Source: Epichloe hybrida (taxonomy: Eukaryota; Ascomycota; Sordariomycetes; Hypocreales; Clavicipitaceae). From it: a stretch of 64,000 nt of DNA. The notes below the pieces were generated by a model, which worked only from the letters and a program-made list of their open reading frames with translations, searched no databases and was not told the DNA's origin. The stretch covers positions 1,736,001 through 1,800,000 of the forward strand of contig JAFEKR010000008.1 in assembly GCA_019022495.1 (NCBI GenBank), in the 5' to 3' direction. Below are positions 47,593 through 58,201 of the stretch, in pieces. A program made the translations under genes and the position numbers. Each line of letters opens with the position of its first letter. Position 1 is the first letter of the stretch.

Positions 47593-48326
47593 GAAGTTTC
47601 AACAGCACCATCTACACTCCACGGTCTTTCGGAGAGAGGGGGGTGGGAGGGGGGCGGATTTCTATTTCCGTCTTTCAGAATCAATAATGCTTTCCTGGGT
47701 ATCGGACACTCTCCAATATTTGCTCTGGTTGCTCTGGAATTTAAAAAAAAAAAGGGCATTGTGGATTGCGTACAAAGAATAAAGAGTCAGGGGGAGAAGT
47801 GAAGAATGAGACAGCGGGAGCTTTGACAGGATCTTGCTCAAAATCTGTCTGATCACAACAAGAATCTACAGACGGGGTGGCGTCAACGTTCTTGTGGTTG
47901 AGAGAGTCACGGTTCATTTCTATTTCATTTTCCCCTTTTCAAATATCGGGCCAGGGTATAGTTTAAACACATGACGATACGACTTGGAAAGCTTTGATGA
48001 CCTATATTGCGAATGGGGGATCTCACGCGGATGTAACTGCATGTTGAAAATGTAAATGCGCAGAGTAAACAAAGACCATGAGCAAAGATACCATTTCTTG
48101 TCGCTACATCAGGCCATTTGCATGAAACTCAGCAGATATATTACCCAGACAACACAAATCCCTTCCCCATTAGACATTCTAAAAAAAGATTGTTTGCGTT
48201 CCTCTAGTGCCCTACATTGCTGCACTTGTGTCCATTTTCTTTATTTTCCTTGTCATTGTTCTTGTTGTTTCTTCTCCTGTCTTTCTGCTCCGAGTCTGTA
48301 AAAGACGACATGGGCAATATTCCGAC
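47593..48326. other. Convergent 3' intergenic region, NOG1/GDI1
   Basis: Holds the likely 3' UTRs: AATAAA at 47778-47783 for NOG1 and, on the minus strand, AATAAA at about 48244-48239 for GDI1. There is a poly-A run at 47743-47752. No gene is seen. Confidence 0.65.
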
Positions 48327-50443
48327 TTACTCCTCAGCAACGTTAATGCCTTCTCTCAAGCCCTCAACCTTGAGCTCCTCGCCGGCGCAGCGGCGGTATA
48401 TATCCTTGACGTCGTCGGTCGTCGTCTCAAAGTGGCTGGTTGCATCGTAGCTCTTGGAAATGAATAGGTTGTCCTTCTTGCCGTCCTCAAGGGGTTCGTA
48501 GACGGGGATCGGTGGGCCCTGGAAATTAAGAAAGACACGTGCCCCATGTCAGACCCTTGTTTTTCATATGATGCGACAGGGATAGATATGTAGACGAGAT
48601 TTGCTCATCATGGGAAAAAAGACGCGCACGTACCATGAATTGTTCTTCAATCTTGCCCAGGCGTTCCAGACCGGGCTGGAGCTCGAGGTGGTGGTTGGCA
48701 GTTGTCTCAGCAATGGTTGAGACGATGGCAATCCAGTAACCCTTGGGGCAGACATTATGGGCGGAGGATACGCAGGCAATGTAAATATCTGTGGCAAAAA
48801 TGTGAGCACATATTGCGGGGTACTTCAAACTTTCGGGAGGGGGGAAAGGGAGGATTAGGAGGTAGTGGAAGATGTTACAGCAAGAGGGATGCAAATTGTG
48901 TGCGTAGAGAGAGAGTCTTACCATTCTTGCGTCCAACCTGAGACTGAGGAATGATCAACTGACAGGAATCACTGTCGTTGGTGCCAGCCAGAGGATGCTT
49001 CAGAATACAGATAGCTCGCAGGACATGGCCGGTAACCCTGGTCTTGTTGGGGAAGTAAGATGGGTCACCAAGAATCATCTTGGCCTTGGTCTCAAAGTTC
49101 ATCTCCTCGGCACCATTCTTCATGGTGGCCTTGATACCAGAGGCCTTGTCGCCATCGTATTGCAGCTCGTCCACAGTGGTGTTAAGCATGTAAGTGCCTC
49201 CGTAGATGGCGGACAGACGAGCAAAGCCCTGGGGAAGTTCACCAAGACCGTACAAGGGGTAGATGTACGGGGACTTTCCGTATCTAGCAACAGAGTTACC
49301 GTACAGTCGGATGCGCTGGATAGCCTCGGGGGCCTGGCCGGGGGCGGTGATGTAGTCGTCAGTGAGGAACAGGGCCATGGCGTGACCAATAAAGTCCTTG
49401 GTGGTGGCCTCGAGGCCAAACTTGTCATAGACGTCCTTCATTGTGCAGGTATTCATATCAAGTCCTTCGCCACCACAAGTTAGCTATCTCTCGATTGCGC
49501 ATGCATGAATAAAAGTGTAGCTCGAACCCTTGTGGGTGGCAGGGTCGTTGAGGTCAAAGGTGCCAACCCATTCGATGAAGGTCTTCATGCGTCGCTTCTC
49601 AAAGATGCCCATAAGAGGAGACTTGAGAGCCTCGCCGGCATCAGAAGGAACTTTTGCAACGGTGGCCTTGGAAGAGGTGCCCTGCTGGACGTAGCTGCCG
49701 GCTACCTGCTTGAATTCGAGATATCGGGTAACGTCGGTGGAGACGAGAATGTTGGTCAGCTCTCCGGAGGACATGAGGAACTTGGGCACCAGATCAATGT
49801 TCCAGTCATTGAGTCGGCCATAGTTCTTCCATGGCTCCTCGCCAGCCTGGAAGTTTCCATACTTTTTGAACAGCTGTTTACAGGGTTCTCATGTCAGAAG
49901 CACGATGGGCTCAAAGAAGGGTGGGAGCGGGTTGGATATATGTACCGTTTCGAGGTTGACGGACGCAGCTTCACTGCAAGCAAACATGGGTTAGTAAAAT
50001 ATGGGCAGCTTCTCGTGCAGCATCTCAAGCTGCAATTTAGAATGCAGCCCAAGTTCCATCCCAGATGGGAGGGGGAAATGGGGGGAGGCTTACCCGCCGT
50101 AGTGGTCGTTGCGGTCAATGTGAAGGACCTTCTTCCCCTTGACACTCAATACACTGATACGGGAGAACGGGGGGAGCCTTTTGTCAGCCAGAAAGATTCT
50201 TAACTCCATCATTGAAGGGCGTATGTGTTGCCATACCCAGAGAGAATGCATTCGGTCAAGCCTACGGCACTCAGCATCGGTCAGCCAGAATCCTCTTTCA
50301 GCCCGTCGATGGACCCGAAGCAGCTATGGGCTGATGGGCAGTGAATGCGGGATCATCGACGAGCAGCTTCGTTGGGTATTCATTCGCAGTCACTCACCAG
50401 TGCCCAGCACAATGACGTCGTATTCTTTGGCGATCTCATCCAT
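48327..50443 (-). CDS. GDI1: Rab GDP-dissociation inhibitor
   Basis: GDI extracts GDP-bound prenylated Rab GTPases from membranes and recycles them through the cytosol for vesicle traffic. Eight exons (minus): 50443-50398, 50261-50237, 50153-50094, 49973-49946, 49873-49528, 49464-48922, 48788-48634 and 48518-48327. They total 1,395 nt (464 residues), and every junction keeps frame. The N-terminus MDEIAKEYDVIVLGTGLTEC carries the FAD-fold glycine motif; DRNDHYGGEAASVNL (37-51) and KFLMSSGELTNILVSTDVTRYLEFK (GDI/REP Rab-binding region) follow, then FIGHAMALF, YPLYGLGELPQGFARL, VCPKGYWIAIVST and the end EGINVAEE. Exons 2 (25 nt) and 4 (28 nt) are micro-exons. The intron-5 donor reads GTTCGA, an unusual variant. 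The 5' region carries a hexanucleotide repeat. Confidence 0.95.
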
Positions 50444-50470
50444 GATGACGGTGTGAGTGTTGGAACAGTC

Positions 50471-50548
50471 GATTTCGTCTTCGTCTTCGTCTTCGTCTTC
50501 GTCTTCGTCTTCGTCTTCGTCTTCGTCTTCGTCTTCGTCTTCGTCTTG
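50471..50548. repeat. Hexanucleotide microsatellite (GTCTTC)n, about 12-13 copies
   Basis: A perfect run of GTCTTC on the plus strand, GAAGAC on the GDI1 sense strand, 28-105 bp upstream of the GDI1 start codon, so in its 5' UTR or core promoter. The period of six keeps reading frames open and creates a spurious (VF)n frame. Confidence 0.95.
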
Positions 50549-50735
50549 TCAAGGAACTATTGGAGTCCTGCGATGTGAAGCTGAAGGAGCTGGCCTGTTA
50601 AGCTATTATTAAGGGGGTTGGAGGGGTTGAGGTGGCGGGGTTTTGGACGAGTCGACGACATGGAGCGAAGCATCGGTGAGGTGTGGGGAAAACTGGCTGG
50701 CACTTTGCCGTGGTGGCCCTGGTCTGGCGGCCCCA

Positions 50736-50791
50736 GAGAAGCCAGGGAAGCCAGAGAAGCCAGTGAAGCCAGAGAAGCCAGTGAAGCCAGA
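50736..50791. repeat. 9-bp minisatellite GAAGCCAGN, about six copies
   Basis: Direct repeats of GAAGCCAGA/GAAGCCAGT alternate. The region lies between GDI1 and MRPL4, about 300 bp upstream of GDI1. Confidence 0.92.
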
Positions 50792-51181
50792 CAAGGGAAA
50801 GGCGGTCATATCACTGATGGGGGTTTCTATGGGGATTTCCCTGTGACGTGGTGGAAATGAAATGACGAGCCCGGGGCTGCCCTGCGAATCAATGGCGGAG
50901 CTGCTCGTCCGCCTGACCGCAGACCAAGAAGACCCAGGAATGGAATTGCCATGTTAAAGGTGTCGGTTTTCACTCGGGGTGGCCCGTACACATAATTATC
51001 AAAGTCCAAGGCACAGGCTATGTCAGGTTGAGCGCCAGCGTCGGTGGTATGTCCTAATTTACATGCATCTTTCTAAACGTACGCGCGACCACGATGGCCC
51101 GCAAAGATATTTTCATACGATGCACAACCATGCACACAATCACAATCTTCGCCCTCGTCATGGTCTGCTCGCCTTTCATCT

Positions 51182-52004
51182 TCACCGGCTGAGTTCCTTG
51201 TCGAGCTTGACGGTCTCTGCCTCCGCAGCCGGCTCCATGCTCGCCCCAGTCCGGCTCTCCTGGGCATCATCAAGATCCTCTTCGTAAGCTCCTGGCTTGT
51301 AGACTTGTCCATCTTTGGCCTGCATGTCGATCTCAGGGTCTGACTTGGCCACGTCAACGGCATCTTGCCAAGTGTAGTATCGTTCGGTCAAGGCATGCTT
51401 GACGGCTCTCATGGTTCTCATGACCTGCAGGTTTTCCGGATTGTCAGCTTCTTGCGTCGAGGATACGATTGGAACAGATGCTCTGGAATCATGCACACAC
51501 CTCTTCGTCTCGCGCCTCGAGTTCTCTCTCGCCGAACCCAAGCTTGCCCCTTTTCAATTCGGCCTTTGACGTGGCCAGCATGTTCCTCTCCTTGCAGCAC
51601 ACCCACCACAGCGAATGGAGGTCTTCCCATGACTTCCTTCGCAGCTCTTCCACAGTCCATGCTCTGCCGTGCTCTTCTGTCTCTTTTGGCGTCCAGATGG
51701 TCTTGCCCGGCTCGGGGAAGAATCCCCAGAGCCCATGCGATTCGTCGACAGGTATCTTGGGTTTGAACTCGCGCGGTTTCGGGAGCGGTACATCTGACAT
51801 GGAAAGATGTTCTCGAGGGCCTGAACCGTACAGACTGCTCACGCCTCGCTTCTTGTTGTTGTCCTTTGTCTTGCGCTTGCATCGTTGCGCTGTGGTCGAG
51901 AATGTGGCTCGGATGGACGTACGGGGAAGGGCAGGGCTGGTATGCCGTGAACCAATTCTTGACAAGAAACCTGCAGAAGGCCGCAGCGCAATCGGACTCG
52001 CCAT
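51182..52004 (-). CDS. MRPL4: Mitochondrial large-subunit ribosomal protein uL29m (MRPL4)
   Basis: A component of the mitochondrial 54S ribosomal subunit, the mitochondrial form of bacterial uL29. Exon 1 is 52004-51501 and exon 2 is 51424-51182, with a 76-bp intron (GTGTGT...CTGCAG); total 248 residues. Start chosen at 52004 ([12 protein letters not shown]), the first ATG in frame with a good context (ACAATGGCG); the frame extends further but only with a TTG. Residues 1-40 are Arg/Ser/Thr-rich with no acidic residues and end [12 protein letters not shown], a typical matrix-targeting presequence. The conserved block is [30 protein letters not shown] (112-141), continued in exon 2 by [19 protein letters not shown]. 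The tail is acidic and low in complexity. Nothing suggests loss of function. Confidence 0.93.
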
Positions 52005-53152
52005 TGTCCGACAAGGTACGACGATCGTGATGCCGACGTTGCGTCGAGACAAATGACAAGTTCCTCGGGGTTATGGAACAAACCCAAATTTTGGGTCGCA
52101 TTTCATCAATGAAGCCCTCTCTGATTGGGCCGTCGTTGTGTGATATTTGTGCTTAGTCACTCATGACAAGCTACCCTACAGACTCGAATGCTTTTCACGA
52201 GTGAACTGCTCCTGCGCAAGAGTACGAGGGCAACCGTGCAACAATATATAAACCAACAGAACGTACCCAACAGGATTGACACCTTGATTTCCATAGCTTT
52301 GATCAGGAAAAAAAGTACTCAAAGTGAGTGATCAGATGCAGGCTTCCTGCCAGTGCAAACTACTTGCGACGGATATTTTCTTGTCTGACACGCCACTTGT
52401 AACACACATGTACACACATTTCAGTCAATCTCTTCCAATATAACGAATCTGCCATTGTCTTGAAGTCTGTCTCGAAGTCCCGAGACCAAAATGTACCCGG
52501 TTACTGCCCCCGGTCACGGTGAGCGTACCAACACAGAACTACGAAACGGAAGGAAGTGTCCAAATAATCACCATCCTCGAGCTCAAAAGGGAAGCATGTT
52601 GTCGAAAACATCAAGTCGACCATGGAGAGGCTGTTGAACTCATCGTCCTGTCTTGTCAACCGTCAATCGGATCGGTCAACTAGCCGGGGTGCGCATCATC
52701 GACAGCCACATTGCTTTTTCTTTGACGACATCCTCCGCAATAGCAGCACAGAATGCTTCCAGTGCAAAACATCATCGTGTCCAGCCCAGCATACAAGGAA
52801 CCAACGTCATTGCACTCTGCTTGGCCGCCCGTGGTTCGAGGATCATAAAACCACCCATCAAGGAGAAGGAATACGCGCGTTCGAGGATCCCATATTTTGT
52901 TTTCTCAAGCTGGCAGGCACCAAACCTCATCATACTTTGACATTAATCAGTCCTTTGCCCCCTTACTTGCTTTTTGGCACACGGCTCCATCATGTCGACT
53001 CTTCTAACGGACTGTACGACATCATGTTCAATCAGAATATGGCCGCCAACCAGAACCATACCAATTGGCTCAGCAGCCGAGAGTGATACAGTAGACCCGA
53101 AAAAACAAAGAGAGACAATGATAATAATAAGAAAGCCAAGTGAACAAATCAT

Positions 53153-53154
<2 letters not shown>
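52005..53154. other. Intergenic region upstream of MRPL4, no convincing gene
   Basis: Contains the MRPL4 promoter. Two overlapping plus-strand frames at 52622-53086 and 52653-52940 lack recognisable domains, and I treat them as chance. The sequence turns AT-richer and simple near 53100-53155, just before the GT run. Confidence 0.5.

Positions 53155-53183
<29 letters not shown>
53155..53183. repeat. (GT)n microsatellite, about 14 copies
   Basis: Uninterrupted GT dinucleotides. The TpG/CpA content has not been mutated, in contrast to the transposon block, so RIP has not acted here. Confidence 0.95.
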
Positions 53184-55990
53184 GATGAAAATAATAATCA
53201 TGTATGCAACAAGTGTCTCGACTTCTCCCAATTACGAGAAAAGCATGCCATGACTGAGCTCAGCACAGCTCAGCACCATCTGTAGTATACGTGCGCCCCG
53301 TCGAGAAGGCAAAAGCGTTCCCTTATGTGATTTTGTTTCATGATGATCTCCATCTGCGATGCAAATGCTTGACACGACTTGGACGAGCTGTCAACCAGAT
53401 AACGGACCCATGACGATGATTCAACTGATTGCACAGACAGCCGGAGGATAAGGTCGTCAACGTCACCGCTTGCTATTTCCCATTGTGGCGACAGTTTGGG
53501 CTCGGTCCGACGGGACTCGTTCGTCGGTGGTTTTTTCGGTTCCGCCAAGGAAGAATTATGTATGGCGAAGCAATGTTTCTGTCCAGGGTTTGTCCTGTGA
53601 ACAACTGCGGTTCGATGTGCAGGTACTGATGAATGTGATGGATTCATTCATTGTGCCATCTTCAGCCATGTTCTGGATCTCACGTCGATGACATGACAAA
53701 GGTGTTTGCTGAGTACTCCGTACAAGTTTCAGTACTTTACTTTGCCAGGCAGATTCGACGTGGAAGTTGCCCCTCGATTGGAAGTAAGAAGTAGGAATGA
53801 CAGTCGCCTGGCACTGGACGACAACTCACACCACTCTAATCCGTACTCGGTACTCCGTAGTTTAGTGGCTATTATGGGTTGGATTTTGGCCTGTTTATGA
53901 CCAAATTTCCAGAACCGCAGGTTTGGGTGACGGTTCTCGTTTTCCCCCGTCATGGACTCATGGCACCTCGTTTGTGTAGTTTGTGTAGAGCCACCTGTGA
54001 AACACGTCTCGTAAGCAATTGCTTATTACTGAAATGAGCTCAACTTCCATGGACATACAGGCTCATGACGTCTCTGACCACAATGTCGTGTCTCGGGTAT
54101 CGATACACGTAGCGCTGCAATATCATGATCAGTGCGCTTGACTGTGATCAATCACCCAGCCCGCCGGTCCTCATCACAAGTCATCTCGTGCTTGTCCAAT
54201 GTCTTCTCATGCAACGTGAGCGTGGAATGTGCGTCGTCGACCCTGCAAAAGTTCGCGCCAAGTCGCCTCCTACATCCCTGGCGAGCGCCCAGGATCACGC
54301 TACAGGGCTCCCCCTTGCTCCCAAGCGACGTATCCTACGCCTTTTACGGAGTGGTGAGGGGGAGCATGCTGCAAGTACAGTGTACATTGCATAACACCGC
54401 TTGCCTTTTGACTCTCGGCTTCTTCTCATCGTTGAGACGAAAATTTCACTTTGCCCGGGCCTCGACTCGAAGCTCGTGCTGCCGATCTGGCTGCTTGCCA
54501 CTCCCTCTCCCTCTCCCTCTCGCCAACGGGTCGGTTCAGCGACAAACACAGAGGCAATCTCTCTCGAAGAAACCTCCCCTCCCCGTGAATCACGAGACCG
54601 CTGGAGCTTGCAAGAATCGCAGCCTCTTGGTGCTGACGCCACCATCTGTCCTTGATGGGAAATCATGGCCGACTTGGTTCGATTAGCTCGACTAACCAAC
54701 CCTGTTGGTCGCGTCAGCTAGTGCACACCCACCAGGGTGCCCGGCTGGTCTCTCGGTAAATCCAAATATCAGACAACCCCAGGCAATATCTCGACATGAT
54801 TATTACCAGGATAGAAATGAAGAAAAAAAGACAATCAACCGTGTGTCGGAGTTCGTCCGAGGTCGGCGAATGTATGTATGTACATATGCCGTCGCCCTTC
54901 TTTGCCTTGAGTTTGGTGACTTATTGTCATCCTGCCACTGTGCGAAAATAACACACCTGACTCGCGCACTAGTGGACGAAAATGTTCACACCACAACGTG
55001 GCTTAGGTACTGTGTACTTATCAGAACATGCCTTCCGCTCGACGTGCCACGTACAGCAAGCATGCTCGGTTTGAAATGTCTAAGCGTGTACGATGACTTG
55101 TCTGTCGTGCCGCCCGCCCAGACTGGTTGGTAACAGCGCGAGTACACGAAGTAGTGCCATTAGAATGGCCTATGACAAAGTTTCGTGGCTGGGCGTGAGG
55201 CATCCTTTGGGGCGTAATTATCACACGAGAAAATGGCTTTGGCGCGTAGCCCGTACTGGTGCAGGCAATTCATATTGCACAACGATGGATGTTTGTTGAA
55301 GTCCCTTTCATCCACGTCTGTGGGACGACGCGGCTGGATGGGTCTTTTTGTCTTTGGAGCGGTTGTAAATGGATCACACTCCACATGAGGCTCTTGTAGA
55401 GTTCCGCTTCAAAGCCAGGCACACTTACATGTGTGTACTACTTACTTCTTCGACTGCCGGGCTTGGGGTGACAGAGATGTGGTTCTGCATCTCAACGTTG
55501 CACTGGGATGACTGACAGTCCAGCAAGTTGTGACCCAGGTCGCTCCAGCGCTGGCTCGAGCGCTAATATTACGGCCCTGAATTCCCGGAACGCGAAGACA
55601 TGGCGGAGGTGTCGTTGGTAACTTGTAATATAAACTCTTTGCTGAATGTGGCAGACGTCGGTCGTCAACGGCCTGCATATCTCGTGAAGAACGGAAGCCC
55701 TGAAAACAGAACCATAGTTAGCCGCGACCCCAGTGCCCCCTTCCCAAGGTCCAGCGATGGAGATGGGGGGTGGATGACCAACACTTGCACCACGATATTG
55801 GTTTATTGGTTGCAGGCAGATCTCCCACGTCCTCGCGCCATCAAAAGGCATCGTGGCCGGAGCGATCTACCAGAAGTGCAGCAGACACGAGACCTGCAAA
55901 CAGCGAGCGGGCAGTCCAGTCGCCAAATTACGGTACGACAGGAACAGGACATGCCAATGATGACGAAAGCGATGATGCGGAGTACTCCGT
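53184..55990. other. Intergenic, no gene; scattered ACTCCGTA-type motifs
   Basis: Many short overlapping frames on all strands and none with a recognisable domain. TACGGAGTA/ACTCCGTA-type motifs occur at about 53713, 53850, 54343 (partial) and 55978. A CCCTCT run lies at 54502-54522. Confidence 0.5.
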
Positions 55991-58186
55991 AATAATGAAT
56001 GCACTCTTTGACTCGGCATACCGTTTCCAGCAATCCCGACACAGTGCGGTGCGGTGGCCATTGCGATTTGGTGATGCAACAACGAACGTACGTAATCCGT
56101 ACGGATTACATACATACATACATGAAATGGGGGAAAACGCGCATGTATGTATGTATCTGCGACTTGGCCGCAGCAGGGCCGGGCAAGTCAGTCAAAAGGG
56201 CGTGGGCAAATTAGCTGGGATGACTTGGCGGCGTGTCGCAAGCGGACATGATTCCTAAAGGAGGGTTGGCGGCTGGACCATTTCGCTCATGTCGGCTCGG
56301 CTGCATATCTGTTCCATCTGGCTGGCATGAGCGCGTCGGGCAGCTTGTCAAACTCAACGAAAGCTGTAATAGGCCGTGCCGCAACCCTTTGTCAATGCGA
56401 CGATCCAAGGAAGACGCGGAAGACGGTTTCCACCTTGTTTGACGTTTGACTCGCGTTGAGGGTGTCATGCTCCGTACAATCACAACGGACAAAGGTCAGA
56501 CTGGTCAGTCTGCATTCTGTGTCGAGAAAGAGTGACAGGTTTACGAAAAGAGGACCTTGCGCCGTGGTCCACAGCAGGGGCCCCAAGCAAGCTGGCTAAG
56601 TCTCGTCGAGCCCTGGTGAGCCCGTGCATTTGAACTTGACTTGGGTTGGGGACCAACTGCAACCGTATCGGAGAAAACTCGGTCCCTGGTTATTTCGCGG
56701 TGGGTACGGATCATACGGATCATTGCCCAGGCAATACCGCAGTACCCTGGCAATCTGGGGCTTGGCAGGCAGCCGCTTCAGCAAAAGCCGAGCCGCAGAG
56801 CAACCTTGATCGCGCTATCAATCCCACAAGTCGTCCGCCGAGAAATAGTCTGTGGAATAATCCCATCATTGTATGTACGGAATACTCCATATTCCATACT
56901 CCAAGCTCCATACTCCATACTCCATACCCCAAAAGGAATATAGCAGTGCGGACCGTATGTACAATGTATAGGTTGTGCATTTCATGTATTTCCGGGGTCG
57001 AAATGGACACTCGGACATTCATTATGCTCCGTGCTGTGACTCGAAACAGCGCTTCGCCGCGTATACTCGGTTCTTCCCAAGGCCACAGTGTGACGTGAGG
57101 CACGACCTGATGAGAGGTGGCCGTGGCAAGCCGAAAGTTGATCGTGACAGATCACGTCAATCGGCTCGGGATTTTCCTTTCTGGTAGCGTAGCGTACTCT
57201 GTACTCTATTCATTCTCAAATAAACCTTGTCTAACCGTGCGGGAAAGAGTCTGTGTCAGGATAGATAGATTACTGTCAGGAAGAGCTCTTCCTGACAATT
57301 ACATATGTGCGCGGCCGCTGTCCCACCTCACGGCCGGTAATAACAGGCGCATGATACCACTGTGGCTATGGAATTTTCTTCTTCACAAAAACAGTTCAGT
57401 CATCTTGACAGAGCCACGTCAAGGCACTTGATCCCGTCGTACTTGTGCCATGCTGGAAAAATGGAACCCATGATCTGATACTGGATCTGAGCTAACTAGA
57501 CAAAGACGTTGCCCCAAACGAGCCCGTTTTCTCCAAATCTGCGACCACCCTGCATCGGCCGCCTCACACTCGCACACGGCAGGAACTCCACCTAGATTCG
57601 GGGGCCGTGAAAGCTTCTATGGAGCATCCAGAAGCATTTTGGCGTCTCCATTTCCAGCTACAACAAACAACGGGGTTTTGGAGGGGTTTTGGTGGATGGG
57701 GGCCGGCGCCTTGGGTCTGCGAGACAGGTCCCAAGTTCGATGGTTCCACCCAGATCTGCCTTGTGGACAAGCAGATGGAGTCGACGACGGTTGACAGAGC
57801 GATTGGACGGACGGATTGGGTTGGATGGAGCTCGGTGCCATCATGGGACTGTTGGCATGAGCACCGAGCAGACAATAGCAGCAGCATTCGTGCAACGAAC
57901 ACCGTGCATGAACAATATCAGAGCACGCTCTCTTGAGAACGAGGATGAAGTCTGCTTTTCCCCGAGCACTGCCTTCAGGCATATGCACGAACAAGTATGT
58001 CGTTGAATGCATTGACACACGGAATACGCCGAGAACTGACATTTGGGTAAGAAAAAGAAAAGGAACCCCCCTGCCCCCCCCAGATCAACGAGGGGGTGGG
58101 TGTATTGAAGGAAGGCAAGGTCTCTGGCACCAATGTACATAAGTCGACAATGGCGGTAACGCGTCTGGCACGATCTGGTGGCATCG
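55991..58186. other. Intergenic, no gene; tetranucleotide and ATACTCC repeats
   Basis: Holds CATA/TGTA tetranucleotide runs on both sides of a short spacer (56107-56123 and 56143-56156), able to pair with one another. The ATCCGTACGGAT palindrome is at about 56095-56106. Degenerate ATACTCC/ATATTCC copies run from 56881 to 56932. Frames at 57607-57936 (+) and 57617-58042 (-) overlap each other and show no domain. Confidence 0.5.
56881..56932. repeat. Degenerate ATACTCC repeat, about seven copies
   Basis: Repeated ATACTCC, ATATTCC and AAGCTCC words directly follow TACGGA (56874-56879), as if a TACGGAATACTCC motif had expanded. Confidence 0.8.
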
Positions 58187-58201
58187 CCCCCCCCCCCCCC
58201 C
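58187..58201. repeat. Poly-C tract (about 15 C)
   Basis: Homopolymer run followed by ACCCCC. It belongs to a C-rich segment from 58186 to 58208; another C-rich stretch lies at 58065-58081. Confidence 0.9.

Larger units (their letters stand above)
50444..51181. promoter_or_regulatory. GDI1 upstream region, 3' flank of MRPL4
   Basis: 738 bp between the GDI1 start and the MRPL4 stop, both genes on the minus strand. It holds a GAAGAC-type hexamer repeat beginning about 25 bp upstream of the GDI1 ATG and a 9-bp GAAGCCAGN repeat. Apparent frames here consist of the repeats and are not genes. Confidence 0.65.

Noticed and set aside
50345..50578. Frame encoding a (VF)n protein
   Set aside because: It is produced solely by the GTCTTC microsatellite in the GDI1 upstream region.
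52622..53086. Plus-strand frame of 154 codons (and 95 codons at 52653-52940)
   Set aside because: Low-complexity, no domain, overlapping frames of similar length and no recognisable exon partners.
54676..54700. GGTTCGATTAG, a partial match to a tRNA B box
   Set aside because: The second half does not fit the consensus, and no acceptor stem or anticodon arm can be placed around it.
57607..58042. Overlapping frames of 109 (+) and 141 (-) codons
   Set aside because: They shadow each other in GC-balanced DNA, carry no domains and show no splice context.
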